Assembly: GCA_018368455.1 (NCBI GenBank)
Contig: JAGZEG010000014.1
Coordinates: 18,679 to 82,678, forward strand
DNA length: 64,000 bases
Origin: Coriobacteriia bacterium
Lineage (GTDB): Bacteria; Actinomycetota; Coriobacteriia; Coriobacteriales; UMGS124
Direction: 5' to 3'
Shown here: one piece after another, positions 47,973 to 56,942 of the stretch
Layout of the letters: every line of letters begins with the position of its first letter
Numbering within the stretch: the stretch's first letter is position 1
Translations under genes and position numbers: made by a program
Notes under the pieces: generated by a model
What the model was told of the DNA's origin: nothing
The model's input: the letters and a program-made list of their open reading frames with translations, nothing else
The model's database searches: none

Positions 47973-48404
47973 CTACGCAGCGTCGGATGCCAGAGAACCG
48001 TCTGCCGCCTGTGATGCAACAACGCCGTCGCCAGCCGGTGCCGTCCCGTCATCGGCCGCGCTCTTGCCTGCCGTGTTGAACCAGATGAGGTAGCCAACGA
48101 GCAACACGGCCATGACGGCGAACACGGCGAGCACGATCTTTTGCTTTGCCGGCATGGGCGGCACGTCGTCAGCCGAGTAGTCGGGATGCTCCCGCGCCTT
48201 CTCGCGCTCCGCCTTCTTGCGTGCTTTCTCGGCATAGTACTCGGCGTCTTCCTTGGCATACTTCTGTGCCTTGCGCAGACGCTCGAGCTCATCGCGCTGC
48301 TGCTGCGCGGCTGCAGCCTGCTGGAGCTTGGCCTGCTGGGCGCGCAGTGCCTCGAGTTCCTCGCGCTCCTCGTCGCTCAGCGGCGTGCTGTCGTTGCTGC
48401 TCAT
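47973..48404 (-). CDS. Coiled-coil single-pass membrane protein (hypothetical)
   Basis: The protein has 143 residues; GGAGGG precedes the ATG. Residues 10-75 form a Glu/Gln/Lys/Arg-rich coiled coil. One helix follows (IVLAVFAVMAVLLVGYLIWF), and a ~35-residue Ala/Ser/Asp tail should lie outside. No family was recognised. The orientation (long cytoplasmic coil) suggests a scaffold or membrane-tethering role, without direct evidence. Confidence 0.75.
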   Translation of the reverse strand: MSSNDSTPLSDEEREELEALRAQQAKLQQAAAAQQQRDELERLRKAQKYAKEDAEYYAEKARKKAEREKAREHPDYSADDVPPMPAKQKIVLAVFAVMAVLLVGYLIWFNTAGKSAADDGTAPAGDGVVASQAADGSLASDAA

Positions 48405-48522
48405 GGAAACAGGCCCTCCTCTGGGGACATGTCATGCGCCGGCCACCCGTGCCGCGCGCCTCCGGCCCGCACCCAGGCGGGTCTTGCGGGATTATACCCA
48501 GTCGAGCCCCACGGCCCGTCGT

Positions 48523-50448
48523 CTATGGCAGCATCTCCCAATACACGAAGTTGAGCACCATGACGACGCTGGACGCGCCGACGAGGGCGCAGCCCAGCAG
48601 GCGCCGCGGCTCGCGGAACGTCCCTCGCCAGCGCGTCACGACGAGCCACAGCAGCAGCGCGAGCGCCACGACGACGTACACGAGGCTCAGCACGCGCGTC
48701 ACGACGAGCGACAGCAGCACGCGCTCCGCACCGGGGCCGAGAAGGATCGTGAGCACCCAGATGGCCGCCGCCGACGTCATGAGGGAGAGAACGACGCACA
48801 CGACCTGCGTCACGTTGCGCCGGCCCCGCATGCGCGCCCGCACGGCGCCCGCAAGGGCGATCGTGGCGTACCCCCCGCACACGAGCAAGGCGACGGCACC
48901 ACCGACAAGCAGCGTGACCTCGAGCGTCAGCGTCGAGAGCGGCAGCGCGTACGCGTCGCTTGTCACCTGGGAAAACTCGCGGCCGCTCGCGACGCCTACG
49001 TAGAAGCGGTACAGGGCGTTCCACGCGTCCGTCCCGCCATCGCGAGCGACAACGCCGGAGCCCAGTGCGTCGGTGTCCTCGAGGTTGATGAAAACCGTCC
49101 CATCAGAGCGCGCGTCGACGAGCGTGCGCTGAAAGACGCTCAGGATCTTCGTGATGCCGTGGGCGGGATGGCTCGCGACCTCGTAGATGCCGCTCCATGC
49201 CGACAGGTCGCGCTCCTCCCCCTCGGCAGCGTCGCCGTCAGAGGCAGGGACGTTCGCCTCGAGCCCGTCGCCGACGCCAAACGCACGCCGCACGGCCGTC
49301 AGCGCCTCATCCTGCACGGAGGAGCGTGCTGCCAGCACGACGACGGCAACGCCACTCGCCGGCTCGACAAACGCGACGGACGTGTAACCCGACGAGCTGC
49401 CGGCGATACCGTACACGCCCGGAGCGCCGGGCAGAGCGAACAGGCCGTGCGCGATGCGCTCGACGCCGCTGCTCGGATAGGTGCGCGTCACGGACAGGAG
49501 CTCCGCGCCCGTCGCAGGGTCCTCGAACAGCGCAGAGGCGCCATCGCCCCCCAGCAGCGCAAGCTCGAAGCGGGCAAGGTCGTCAGCCGTGCCCAGGCAC
49601 GTCAGTGCCGGCCGCCCCGTGACGCCGACGAGCGACTCCTCGAGGAGGTCGGGTGTCGACACGAGGCGGCTGCCCAGCGCAGCGGTGCGTGCGTCCGCCG
49701 AGCGTGCCATGCGCGAGGGACGACCGCCCGCCTTGACGGCGGTGTCGCTGAGCTCCAGCACGTCGAATATGTGCTCCTGCACGTATGAGCAGATGTCCTC
49801 GCCGCTCGCCTGCTCGACAGCCGCAGCGGCGAGCGCCACGTTGTACGGCGAGTATGCGACAAGCTCGCCGATGTCGAACGCCCCCTGCACGTCGAAGCCC
49901 GCGAGCAGCGCGGCGATGGACGACGAGCCGATGTCCTCGGCCTCTGTCGTGCCCATGGCTGGGCTCACGTTGAGGCCCGTCGCGTGGTTCATGAGGTCGA
50001 GCAGAGTCAGCGATCCATAGCCCTGCGGCAGCGTCACGCCGTCGGGCAGGCGCGAGGAGACGGCGTCTTCCAGGCGCAGTTCCCCCTGCTCGACAAGCTG
50101 CATGACAGCGACCCACACGAGCTCGTCTGAGACGTGGCCCCACGAGAACACGGCGTCGCCTGTCGTGGGCGTCGCACCGTCCGTCGTGCCGTACAGCCGT
50201 TGCTCCACAACGCCGCCCGCGTCCGCCACGATGACGGTTGCGGGGGCGTCGTCCCCCCGCTCCGCCATGATGTCGTCGAGGGCGACCGCGAGCTCGGACG
50301 GCGCGTCACTGTCATCGGGGCCGCTCGCCTCTGACGCGCTCGCCGTCGCGGCGCAGAGAGGCCCCGCGAGAACGGCGCACGTCAGCAACAGGCAGGCAAG
50401 CACTACTGCCGCCAGCACGACCGCCGTGTGGCCCGTGCTACGCGCCAT
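48523..50448 (-). CDS. Beta-lactamase-fold membrane protein lacking the SxxK nucleophile
   Basis: From the ATG at 50448 the protein has 641 residues: an N-terminal signal or anchor helix, a class C beta-lactamase/DD-peptidase-fold domain (about 55-390), then about five membrane helices. In active relatives the nucleophile motif reads like GSxSK, followed by W-V-S-V-M-Q. Here it is WGHVSDELVWVAVMQ, so the Ser position is His and the Lys position is Asp. The YxN-like motif is YSPY. The protein therefore looks catalytically dead and may bind muropeptides or regulate a partner. It overlaps the end of the radical SAM gene, in an operon with MurT and GatD. Confidence 0.85.
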   Translation of the reverse strand: MARSTGHTAVVLAAVVLACLLLTCAVLAGPLCAATASASEASGPDDSDAPSELAVALDDIMAERGDDAPATVIVADAGGVVEQRLYGTTDGATPTTGDAVFSWGHVSDELVWVAVMQLVEQGELRLEDAVSSRLPDGVTLPQGYGSLTLLDLMNHATGLNVSPAMGTTEAEDIGSSSIAALLAGFDVQGAFDIGELVAYSPYNVALAAAAVEQASGEDICSYVQEHIFDVLELSDTAVKAGGRPSRMARSADARTAALGSRLVSTPDLLEESLVGVTGRPALTCLGTADDLARFELALLGGDGASALFEDPATGAELLSVTRTYPSSGVERIAHGLFALPGAPGVYGIAGSSSGYTSVAFVEPASGVAVVVLAARSSVQDEALTAVRRAFGVGDGLEANVPASDGDAAEGEERDLSAWSGIYEVASHPAHGITKILSVFQRTLVDARSDGTVFINLEDTDALGSGVVARDGGTDAWNALYRFYVGVASGREFSQVTSDAYALPLSTLTLEVTLLVGGAVALLVCGGYATIALAGAVRARMRGRRNVTQVVCVVLSLMTSAAAIWVLTILLGPGAERVLLSLVVTRVLSLVYVVVALALLLWLVVTRWRGTFREPRRLLGCALVGASSVVMVLNFVYWEMLP

Positions 50449-51442
50449 GGCGCTCACCGCTTTCGGCCCCCTGGCCCTCCCCCAGCTCGGGACCGGCGAC
50501 GCCCGTCGCGTCGAACTCCGGCACGAAGCTCTCGGACACCGTACCGCCCTGCTGCCACCACATCGTCTCGAAGCCCAGCTCGTCGGCATGGTCGAGCACG
50601 GCCTCGTACTCGTCATCGCTCACGGGACGGCCGAGCTCGGGGTGGCCCGCGACGCCCTGGGGGCCGCACTGCGGCGTGTACTGGTTCATGACGGACAGGT
50701 CGACGCGGTTGCCCAGGCGCGCCCACAGGGCGTCGAGCACGGCGCACGAGTCGTCGGCGTGGCCAGGCAGCACGAGGTGCCGCACGATGACGCCCCGCTC
50801 CATGATGCCGTCGTCATCAACAAGCCGTCCTCCCGCCGCCTCGACGTGCTCGACCATGCGCTCGATGGCGTCGAGGGCCACGGCAGGGTAATCGGGCGCG
50901 AGCGAGAGGCTGCGAGCCAAGCCGGAAGAGGCGTACTTAAGATCGGGCAGCCAGACGTTCACGACGTCGGCAAGGGCGTCGACGACATGCGGCAGCTCGT
51001 AACCTGCCGTGTTGTAGACGACAGGCAGCTTCAGACCGGCGGCGCGCGCCTGCAGCACGGCGACGCGAACCTGCGGCGCGTAGTGCGTCGCCGTCACGAG
51101 GTTGATGTTGTGCGCGCCCTGCCCCTGCAGCTCGAGCATCATCTGCGCCAGGCGCCCCACACTCACCGACAGGCCGAAGCCTCCCGCAGATATGGAGCCG
51201 TTCTGGCAGAAGACGCAGCCCAACGGGCAGTGCGAGAAGAAGATGGCGCCCGATCCGCGCTCCCCGGACAGCGGGGGCTCCTCCCAGAAGTGCAGGGCAG
51301 CACGCGCGACGTACACCTGGGCGTCGGCACGGCAGCGGCCGAGCTGGCCCGCCAGCCTGTCGACGCCGCAGCGACGGGGACACAGCTCGCAGTGCGCATA
51401 AGCGTCGGGCCAGTCGAGGACGCCCACATGCTCGGCCGCCAC
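50438..51442 (-). CDS. Radical SAM protein, PflA-like (COG1313 type)
   Basis: A GTG at 51442 with ACGAGG upstream gives 334 residues. The cluster motif is CPLGCVFCQN (CxxxCxxC). An N-terminal Cys set (CELCPRRCGVDRLAGQLGRC) could bind a second iron-sulfur cluster, as in pyruvate formate-lyase activase-like proteins with extra Cys. The SAM barrel includes VYNTAGYELP and LPDLKY. The family is widespread in anaerobes but its substrate is unknown. It sits between gatD and the beta-lactamase-fold gene and overlaps the latter by about ten bases. Confidence 0.88.
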   Translation of the reverse strand: MAAEHVGVLDWPDAYAHCELCPRRCGVDRLAGQLGRCRADAQVYVARAALHFWEEPPLSGERGSGAIFFSHCPLGCVFCQNGSISAGGFGLSVSVGRLAQMMLELQGQGAHNINLVTATHYAPQVRVAVLQARAAGLKLPVVYNTAGYELPHVVDALADVVNVWLPDLKYASSGLARSLSLAPDYPAVALDAIERMVEHVEAAGGRLVDDDGIMERGVIVRHLVLPGHADDSCAVLDALWARLGNRVDLSVMNQYTPQCGPQGVAGHPELGRPVSDDEYEAVLDHADELGFETMWWQQGGTVSESFVPEFDATGVAGPELGEGQGAESGERHGA

Positions 51443-51443
51443 G

Positions 51444-52226
51444 CTATGCCTCGTTCCTGCGCAGGCGCTCGCACATGACGTCATTTGCCGCGAGCTCGGC
51501 CGCGTCGTCGAGCGTCGGCAGCGTCACGGCCGTGCCCAGGCGACGTTCAAGGGCGCGCGCGATGAGCCAGTCCGCCACGCCGGGGTTCTTGGGCAGCAGC
51601 GGGCCGTGGATGTACGTGCCCACGACGTTGCGCCACAGGCAGCCCTCCTGCCCGGACGCCCCGTCGTTGCCGAAGCCCTTGAGCACGCGCCCGAGCGGCT
51701 GCACGCCGGCGCCCAGGTGCGTGCGCCCGCCATGGTTCTCGTAGCCCACGATGGGACGGTCCTGCAGCTCGCTCTCGATCATGACGTTGCCGATGAGGCG
51801 GGGCGTCCCGCGGTCCGTGTAGAGGTCGACGAGAGAGAGCCCCTCGACCTTCTCGTCGCCCATGAGGTAGCTGTGGCCGAGCAGCTGGTAGCCGCCGCAC
51901 ACCGCAAGCAGCACGCCGTCGTCGGCCACGTAGGAGCGCAGCTCGTCGCCCACGGCGTGCAGCTGGTCGCACACGATCTTCTGCTCGCGGTCGCTGCCGC
52001 CGCCGATGAACGCGATGTCGACGTTGGCGAACGACGGGCGCTCACCGAAGTGCACGGGCAGCACCTCGACGTCAATGCCGCGCCAGACGCAGCGCTTGCG
52101 CAGCGTGATGATGTTGCCGCCGTCGCCATACAGGTTGAGCAGCTCCGGGAAGAGGTGCGCGATGCGCAGCGTCGTGCGCGGCAGTCCCGCGTCGACGGCA
52201 CCGCCCCTCAGCGTCTGCGCGCTCAC
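51444..52226 (-). CDS. gatD: Lipid II isoglutaminyl synthase, glutamine amidotransferase subunit
   Basis: The GTG overlaps the murT stop as GTGA and gives 260 residues. This is a CobB/CobQ-like class I amidotransferase: the Cys is in LLAVCGGYQLLGHSY and the His in GTYIHGPLLPKNP. GatD supplies ammonia to MurT for amidation of the D-Glu of lipid II. It is translationally coupled with murT. Confidence 0.95.
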   Translation of the reverse strand: MSAQTLRGGAVDAGLPRTTLRIAHLFPELLNLYGDGGNIITLRKRCVWRGIDVEVLPVHFGERPSFANVDIAFIGGGSDREQKIVCDQLHAVGDELRSYVADDGVLLAVCGGYQLLGHSYLMGDEKVEGLSLVDLYTDRGTPRLIGNVMIESELQDRPIVGYENHGGRTHLGAGVQPLGRVLKGFGNDGASGQEGCLWRNVVGTYIHGPLLPKNPGVADWLIARALERRLGTAVTLPTLDDAAELAANDVMCERLRRNEA

Positions 52227-53572
52227 AGGCTCTCCCCCATTCCTTCGAGCTCGGCCTTGGCGGGCCACAGCGCCGAGTAGTTCGTCAGCACGTAGAGGCG
52301 CACGTCCGACGGCAGGTCCTCCGTCGCGGCAATGACCTCGGCGACCGTATCTGCCAGCTCAGCATGCACATCGGCATACTTGAGGCGTACCTGCATGTCG
52401 TTGGCGCGGTGCCCGCCCACGAACACGCGCAGCGGTCGAGCCTGCGCCATGCGCTCGAAGTCGACGTCCCACAGCCACGACACGTCCTTGCCGTCGTTGT
52501 AGTTGTCGTTGATGCACACGTAGACGGCCTTGGGCGCATCGTCCGCCAGCAGCAGCGCCATGTTCTGGTTGAAGCCCGTCGGGTTCTTGGCCAGATTGAG
52601 CGTCACGCGCCGCCCGTTGACGTCAAAACGTTGCAGGCGACCGTTCTCGGGGTGGTACGTGTCGAGCACGCCCTGGAACTGCGCATCGCTCACGCCAGCG
52701 AGGCGGGCAGCGGCCCAGGCAGCCAGCAAGTTGTACACCATATAAGTGCCACCCCAGCGCGCCGTGAGGCGCACGGGTGCTCCGTCGGGGCCACAGGCGT
52801 CAAACGAGACGCCGTCCTCGCTCACCTGCACGCTCGTCGCACGGAAGTCGAGGTGGGGACGGCCGAAGCCGCACGTCCCACTCGTGCACGCATAGGCGCC
52901 GAGGTGGCCGTAGGCTCGATAGGCGTAGCGCAACGGCGCGCCACACACCTGGCAGAACGCCCCGCCCGTCACGCGGTCGGACGGAAGATGCAGGTCCTCG
53001 TCGATGCCGAACGCCAGTGTCGTCGACCCGGCGGCGCGGGCGCGCGACGCGACGCCCTCGCACAGCGGATCGTCGCCGTTGTAGATCAGCGTCGTCTGGG
53101 GCGAGCCCGCAAGAGCTCGTACGATGACGTCCTGCACTCGGTCGAGCTCGCCGCAGCGATCAAGCTGATCACGGAACAGGTTGAGCAGCACAAGGTAGCG
53201 CGGCTTCAGCTCGGGGACGATGCGCACTGTTGAAAGCTCGTCGTTTTCGAACACGCCCCAGTCCGCCGAGCTGCCCGGCAAGAGTGCCGTGGCGACGCCC
53301 GACTCCATGTTCGCGCCGGCGCGGTTGCACAGCACGCTAGCGCCGCTCGCCTCGACGGCCTGGGCCAGCACGTTGTTCGTCGTCGTCTTGCCGTTCGTGC
53401 CGCACACAACGATGGAGCCCTTGCCCAGCTTGGGCGCGAGCCCCGCGATGAGGTGCGGGTCGAGCCCGAGCGCCACGCGCCCGGGCAGCGTCGTGGCGCT
53501 GCGGCCCAAGGCGCGCATCGCGCCGGCGCAGGCGAGCGCGACGACGCGCGCAGTGCCCGTCCTTACGCTCAC
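52223..53572 (-). CDS. murT: Lipid II isoglutaminyl synthase, Mur-ligase subunit
   Basis: The GTG at 53572 overlaps the upstream stop codon (GTGA) and gives 449 residues. The Mur ligase P-loop is CGTNGKTTTNNVLA. A four-Cys zinc ribbon (CQVCGAPLRY, then CTSGTCGFG) is characteristic of MurT. The C-terminal DUF1727 region has INDNYNDGKDVSWLWDVDFE. With GatD it converts D-iso-Glu to D-iso-Gln in the peptidoglycan stem. Confidence 0.95.
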   Translation of the reverse strand: MSVRTGTARVVALACAGAMRALGRSATTLPGRVALGLDPHLIAGLAPKLGKGSIVVCGTNGKTTTNNVLAQAVEASGASVLCNRAGANMESGVATALLPGSSADWGVFENDELSTVRIVPELKPRYLVLLNLFRDQLDRCGELDRVQDVIVRALAGSPQTTLIYNGDDPLCEGVASRARAAGSTTLAFGIDEDLHLPSDRVTGGAFCQVCGAPLRYAYRAYGHLGAYACTSGTCGFGRPHLDFRATSVQVSEDGVSFDACGPDGAPVRLTARWGGTYMVYNLLAAWAAARLAGVSDAQFQGVLDTYHPENGRLQRFDVNGRRVTLNLAKNPTGFNQNMALLLADDAPKAVYVCINDNYNDGKDVSWLWDVDFERMAQARPLRVFVGGHRANDMQVRLKYADVHAELADTVAEVIAATEDLPSDVRLYVLTNYSALWPAKAELEGMGESL

Positions 53573-55578
53573 AGGCCGTACACCGCCTGATACTTGTTCA
53601 CGAGATAGTCCACGTAGTGAGACGCGTCGAACGGCGCTCCGCACGCGGCCTCGATGAGCTCCGCAGGGTCCTTGGCGCTGCCGTGGCGCCAAATGCGCTC
53701 GCGCAGCCAGGCATTGATGGGACGCAGGTCACCGGCGGCCTCTGCGGCATCGACGTCGACCTGCGTGCGCATGACGTCCATGAGCTGGGCGGCGTAGGCG
53801 CTGCCGATGGCATAGGACGGGAAGTAGGCGAACGAGCCGCCCGACCAGTGCGTGTCCTGCAGGATGCCGTGCGCGTCGTCGGGCACGTCAACGCCCAGAT
53901 AGCGCTTCATGAGCTCGTTCCACAGCGCCGGCGCGTCGTGCGCCGTGCACGTGCCGTCGAACAGGGCCTTCTCGACCTCGAAGCGCACAAGAATGTGCAG
54001 CGGGTACGTGAGCTCGTCGGCCTCCGTGCGGATGAGCGAGCACTCGCTGCGGCAGACGGCCTCGTACAGGGCATGCGCGTCCACGTCGTCAAACGTACCC
54101 GGGCAACACTGCTGCATGACGGGCAGCAGCGCCGCGCAGAACGCTTCGGAACGTGCCACGACGTTCTCCATGAAGCGCGACTGGCTCTCGTGCACGCCCA
54201 TGGACACACCGCCGCGCAGGCACGTGTAGTCATACGCGGGGTCGATACCCTGCTCGTACAGGGCGTGGCCGCCCTCGTGGATCATGGAGAACACGGCCGA
54301 CGCCACGTTGTTCTCGAAGAAGTGGTTCGCGATGCGCACGTCACCGTGGGAGAAGCCGTCCGTGAACGGGTGCTCCGTCTCGCCCATAGCCAGGGCGTCG
54401 GTGTCGAGCCCCATCATCGGCGCGATGCGCTGGCACAGCTCTCGCTGCTGGTCCAGCGGGACGGGACGGTGCAGGAAGCTATCGTCCGGTTGCCAGCCCT
54501 TGGCCTGGATAGCCTCGACGACGGGCACGATACCGGCCTGCACCTGCGCGAAGAACGACTCGACTGCCGCACGGTCCATACCGCGCTCGTACTGGTCAAG
54601 CCACACATCGTACGGGTCGCGATCCGAATCGAGGTAAGCCGCCTGGCGCTTGAGCGAGTCGACGATGCGCTCGACGTAGGGCTCGAACAGGGAGTAGTCG
54701 CTCGCTGCCTTGGCGCGCTTCCACACGTCAACGGCCTCAGTCGTCAGCTTAGAGAACGCCGCGCACTCCTGAGCCGGGATGCGCCCCATCTCGTCGACGT
54801 CGCGGCGGTAGACACGCAGCTCGGCGCTGTGCAGCTCGTCGAGCTCGTCGGAACGACGCGCCAGCTCGCCCACGAGGGCGACAGCCTGCGGACCGAACGC
54901 TGCCTCGTGCTCTCTGCCGGCAAGTTCTCCGATGGCCTCGCTGCGGGCGGCGACGCCCTTTTCCGGCCCGACGGTCTCGCCGTCGTAGGAGATGACCTGC
55001 TGGGCGTACTGATAGGAGAAGACGCCACGCTGTAGGTCGTCGAAGCGCTCGACGAGTTCGGCCGTCGGAACGTCGGCGAGAGTCGCCTCGTCGTCGCCGT
55101 CCTTCCCCTTCTCAGCGCGGTCGCGGTCCTTCGTCTTCTTGTCGGGACGACGGCCGCCATCAAGCTCCTCGCGCGTCATGACGTTGACAACGCGCACGTT
55201 GACTGCGTTCACGCGCAGGCCCGTCATGTCGGTGATCTTCTCCGTGATGCGGTCGTGCAGCTCGGAGAAGATCTTCTTGGCCGACTTACCGTACTCCATG
55301 ATGATGGAAACGTTGACGGTGCAGGCGTCGTCGCCCACCATCTCGACCTGCACGCCCTTCGTGATGTCCGTACCGCCGAAGCCCTCCTGGATGGATGTCA
55401 GGAAGTTGCCCTTCATCTGCAGGATGCCGTCGACGGAGCGGCAGGTGATGGCAACGATCTTCTCGACGACGTCGGAGTCGATGGCGAGCGTGCTCGTGTC
55501 GTCGCCCTTGTCGCCGAGGGGCTCTATGTCGTTCGTCACGTCCTCGTTGCGGCCGTTCATCAGCTCGTTGTCCGCCAT
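53569..55578 (-). CDS. Asp23-domain/M32 carboxypeptidase fusion protein
   Basis: This is a single uninterrupted 669-residue frame. Residues 25-135 form an Asp23/Gls24 domain (VVEKIVAITCRSVDGILQMK, then VNAVNVRVVNVM). A Lys/Asp-rich linker of about 35 residues leads to a complete M32 (Taq-type) metallocarboxypeptidase. Its motifs are HPFT at 403, the DxR motif in GDVRIA, HEGGH at 434-438 (HExxH), HESQ at 463, IRTEADE and GILQDTHW. M32 enzymes remove C-terminal residues and are normally stand-alone, about 500 residues. The neighbour upstream is AmaP-like, the usual membrane tether for Asp23, so this peptidase may be held at the membrane (inference). Confidence 0.93.
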   Translation of the reverse strand: MADNELMNGRNEDVTNDIEPLGDKGDDTSTLAIDSDVVEKIVAITCRSVDGILQMKGNFLTSIQEGFGGTDITKGVQVEMVGDDACTVNVSIIMEYGKSAKKIFSELHDRITEKITDMTGLRVNAVNVRVVNVMTREELDGGRRPDKKTKDRDRAEKGKDGDDEATLADVPTAELVERFDDLQRGVFSYQYAQQVISYDGETVGPEKGVAARSEAIGELAGREHEAAFGPQAVALVGELARRSDELDELHSAELRVYRRDVDEMGRIPAQECAAFSKLTTEAVDVWKRAKAASDYSLFEPYVERIVDSLKRQAAYLDSDRDPYDVWLDQYERGMDRAAVESFFAQVQAGIVPVVEAIQAKGWQPDDSFLHRPVPLDQQRELCQRIAPMMGLDTDALAMGETEHPFTDGFSHGDVRIANHFFENNVASAVFSMIHEGGHALYEQGIDPAYDYTCLRGGVSMGVHESQSRFMENVVARSEAFCAALLPVMQQCCPGTFDDVDAHALYEAVCRSECSLIRTEADELTYPLHILVRFEVEKALFDGTCTAHDAPALWNELMKRYLGVDVPDDAHGILQDTHWSGGSFAYFPSYAIGSAYAAQLMDVMRTQVDVDAAEAAGDLRPINAWLRERIWRHGSAKDPAELIEAACGAPFDASHYVDYLVNKYQAVYGL

Positions 55579-55727
55579 GGCAGCGGCTCCCTTCGCATGG
55601 GCCCCTTCTCAGCGGTGCCCGGTCAGCTGCGGTCGAAAAAGGCCGGCCTCACGCTCTGCGCGCGGGCCGGTCGCATGGCTCGGCGGGGCAGACGCGCCCG
55701 CACCGCGCTCCGTTCGTGCGTATGATA

Positions 55728-56717
55728 CTAGAGCGTCGCGCCCTTGCCAGACGAGGGAGTCTCATCCGTGGAGGGCTCATCGGCGCCGCAGTTCACGCGA
55801 TCGTCATCGCGCGCCGTGTCGCCCGAGAACACCCACGTCGCCTTGTCCGGCTCGTCGGTACCGTGCGGCTCGACATCCACCGGATCGGCGGGAGCGTCGG
55901 GCACGACCTCGGCCCTCGTCTCCACAACGTCCTCCGCGTCGAGGCGGCTGCGCAGCCCCGAGGCCTTCGCCCGAGCGCGATCCCACAGCGACGGCTTCTT
56001 CTCGGCCGCGGCCGTAGACGCAGGCTCTGTCGCCGGCTGCCATGTGTCGCTATCTGCCGGAACGGCCGGCTCGCTGACGTCGGCGCGCGGAGTAGCAGGC
56101 GTCTCGGGGGCAGCGGCCTGTGCGGCAACGGGCGAAGCCGCGACAGAAACGGGCTCATATGCCTCGGAACCAGCGCTCATCGCCTCCCCGTGGCGGCGCG
56201 GTTCGACGAAGTTCACGGACACGTAGCGTACCTCGTGCTCCGTAAACGCCTCGAGCGCGCGCTTTGTGATGTCCTGGATGCGACTTGCCAGCGCCATGAG
56301 CGAACCGGTGCCCAGCGGCGTGACCGTGACGCGCGCGTAGATGAGCGCCGAGTCGCCGCGCGGGACGACGTCGACGTCCAGGCCCTGCAGCGTCACGTCG
56401 CCCACCTGCTCGAGCGCGCGGCTCGCTGTCGAAACGAGGGCGCTCTTCTCGATGAAGATCTCCCCCGCCTCAGTCGCACGCAACCGCGCCGTCGCGCGCG
56501 TGATGGACACGACGAGGGCAACGCCGGTGTACGCCACAAGGCCGACGAGGTCGATGAGCAGAGCGAGGATGAGCAGCACGGCAAGCGGCGCGCAGCCGTG
56601 CAGGAACGACATCATCGCGCTGCCGCCCGGCAGCACAAGCGCGAGCGTGAACAGGACGATGACGACAAGCGAGCAGACGAGATAGGCGATCATGAACACG
56701 CGCTTGAATGTGCTCAT
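55728..56717 (-). CDS. AmaP-like membrane anchor with long disordered tail
   Basis: The ATG at 56717 follows AAAGGAG and gives 329 residues. Two membrane helices (about 7-30 and 42-68) are followed by a DUF322-like segment (EAGEIFIEKSALVSTASRAL, then VTPLGTGSLMALASRIQDIT). These match the alkaline-shock membrane anchor AmaP. The last ~170 residues are Ala/Pro/Glu/Asp-rich and probably unstructured, an extension not usual for AmaP. It lies 149 bp upstream of the Asp23-M32 fusion and is probably its anchor. Confidence 0.78.
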   Translation of the reverse strand: MSTFKRVFMIAYLVCSLVVIVLFTLALVLPGGSAMMSFLHGCAPLAVLLILALLIDLVGLVAYTGVALVVSITRATARLRATEAGEIFIEKSALVSTASRALEQVGDVTLQGLDVDVVPRGDSALIYARVTVTPLGTGSLMALASRIQDITKRALEAFTEHEVRYVSVNFVEPRRHGEAMSAGSEAYEPVSVAASPVAAQAAAPETPATPRADVSEPAVPADSDTWQPATEPASTAAAEKKPSLWDRARAKASGLRSRLDAEDVVETRAEVVPDAPADPVDVEPHGTDEPDKATWVFSGDTARDDDRVNCGADEPSTDETPSSGKGATL

Positions 56718-56880
56718 AGCAGCTCCTTTGGCCATAGACGCACCGACATCGAAGCAGGTCACCGCTTTCCACATGGCTCTCTGGCAGAGCAAGCGGACAA
56801 TGAACCCGTGCATGAGTCCATTGTACCCCGCCTGTCGCACGAAACGCCCGCCTTCACGAGAGCTTGCCCGTCTTCTAACG

Positions 56881-56915
56881 AAAACGGGGCGCCGCCCCCA
56901 TGGACAGCGCCCCGT
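56881..56915 (-). terminator. Terminator after yebC
   Basis: On the minus strand ACGGGGCGC (56915-56907) and GCGCCCCGT (56892-56884) form the stem, followed by TTTTCGTT. It separates yebC from the AmaP-like operon. Confidence 0.85.
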
Positions 56916-56942
56916 CAGCAGCACCCCTGTGTGGAGACAGCC

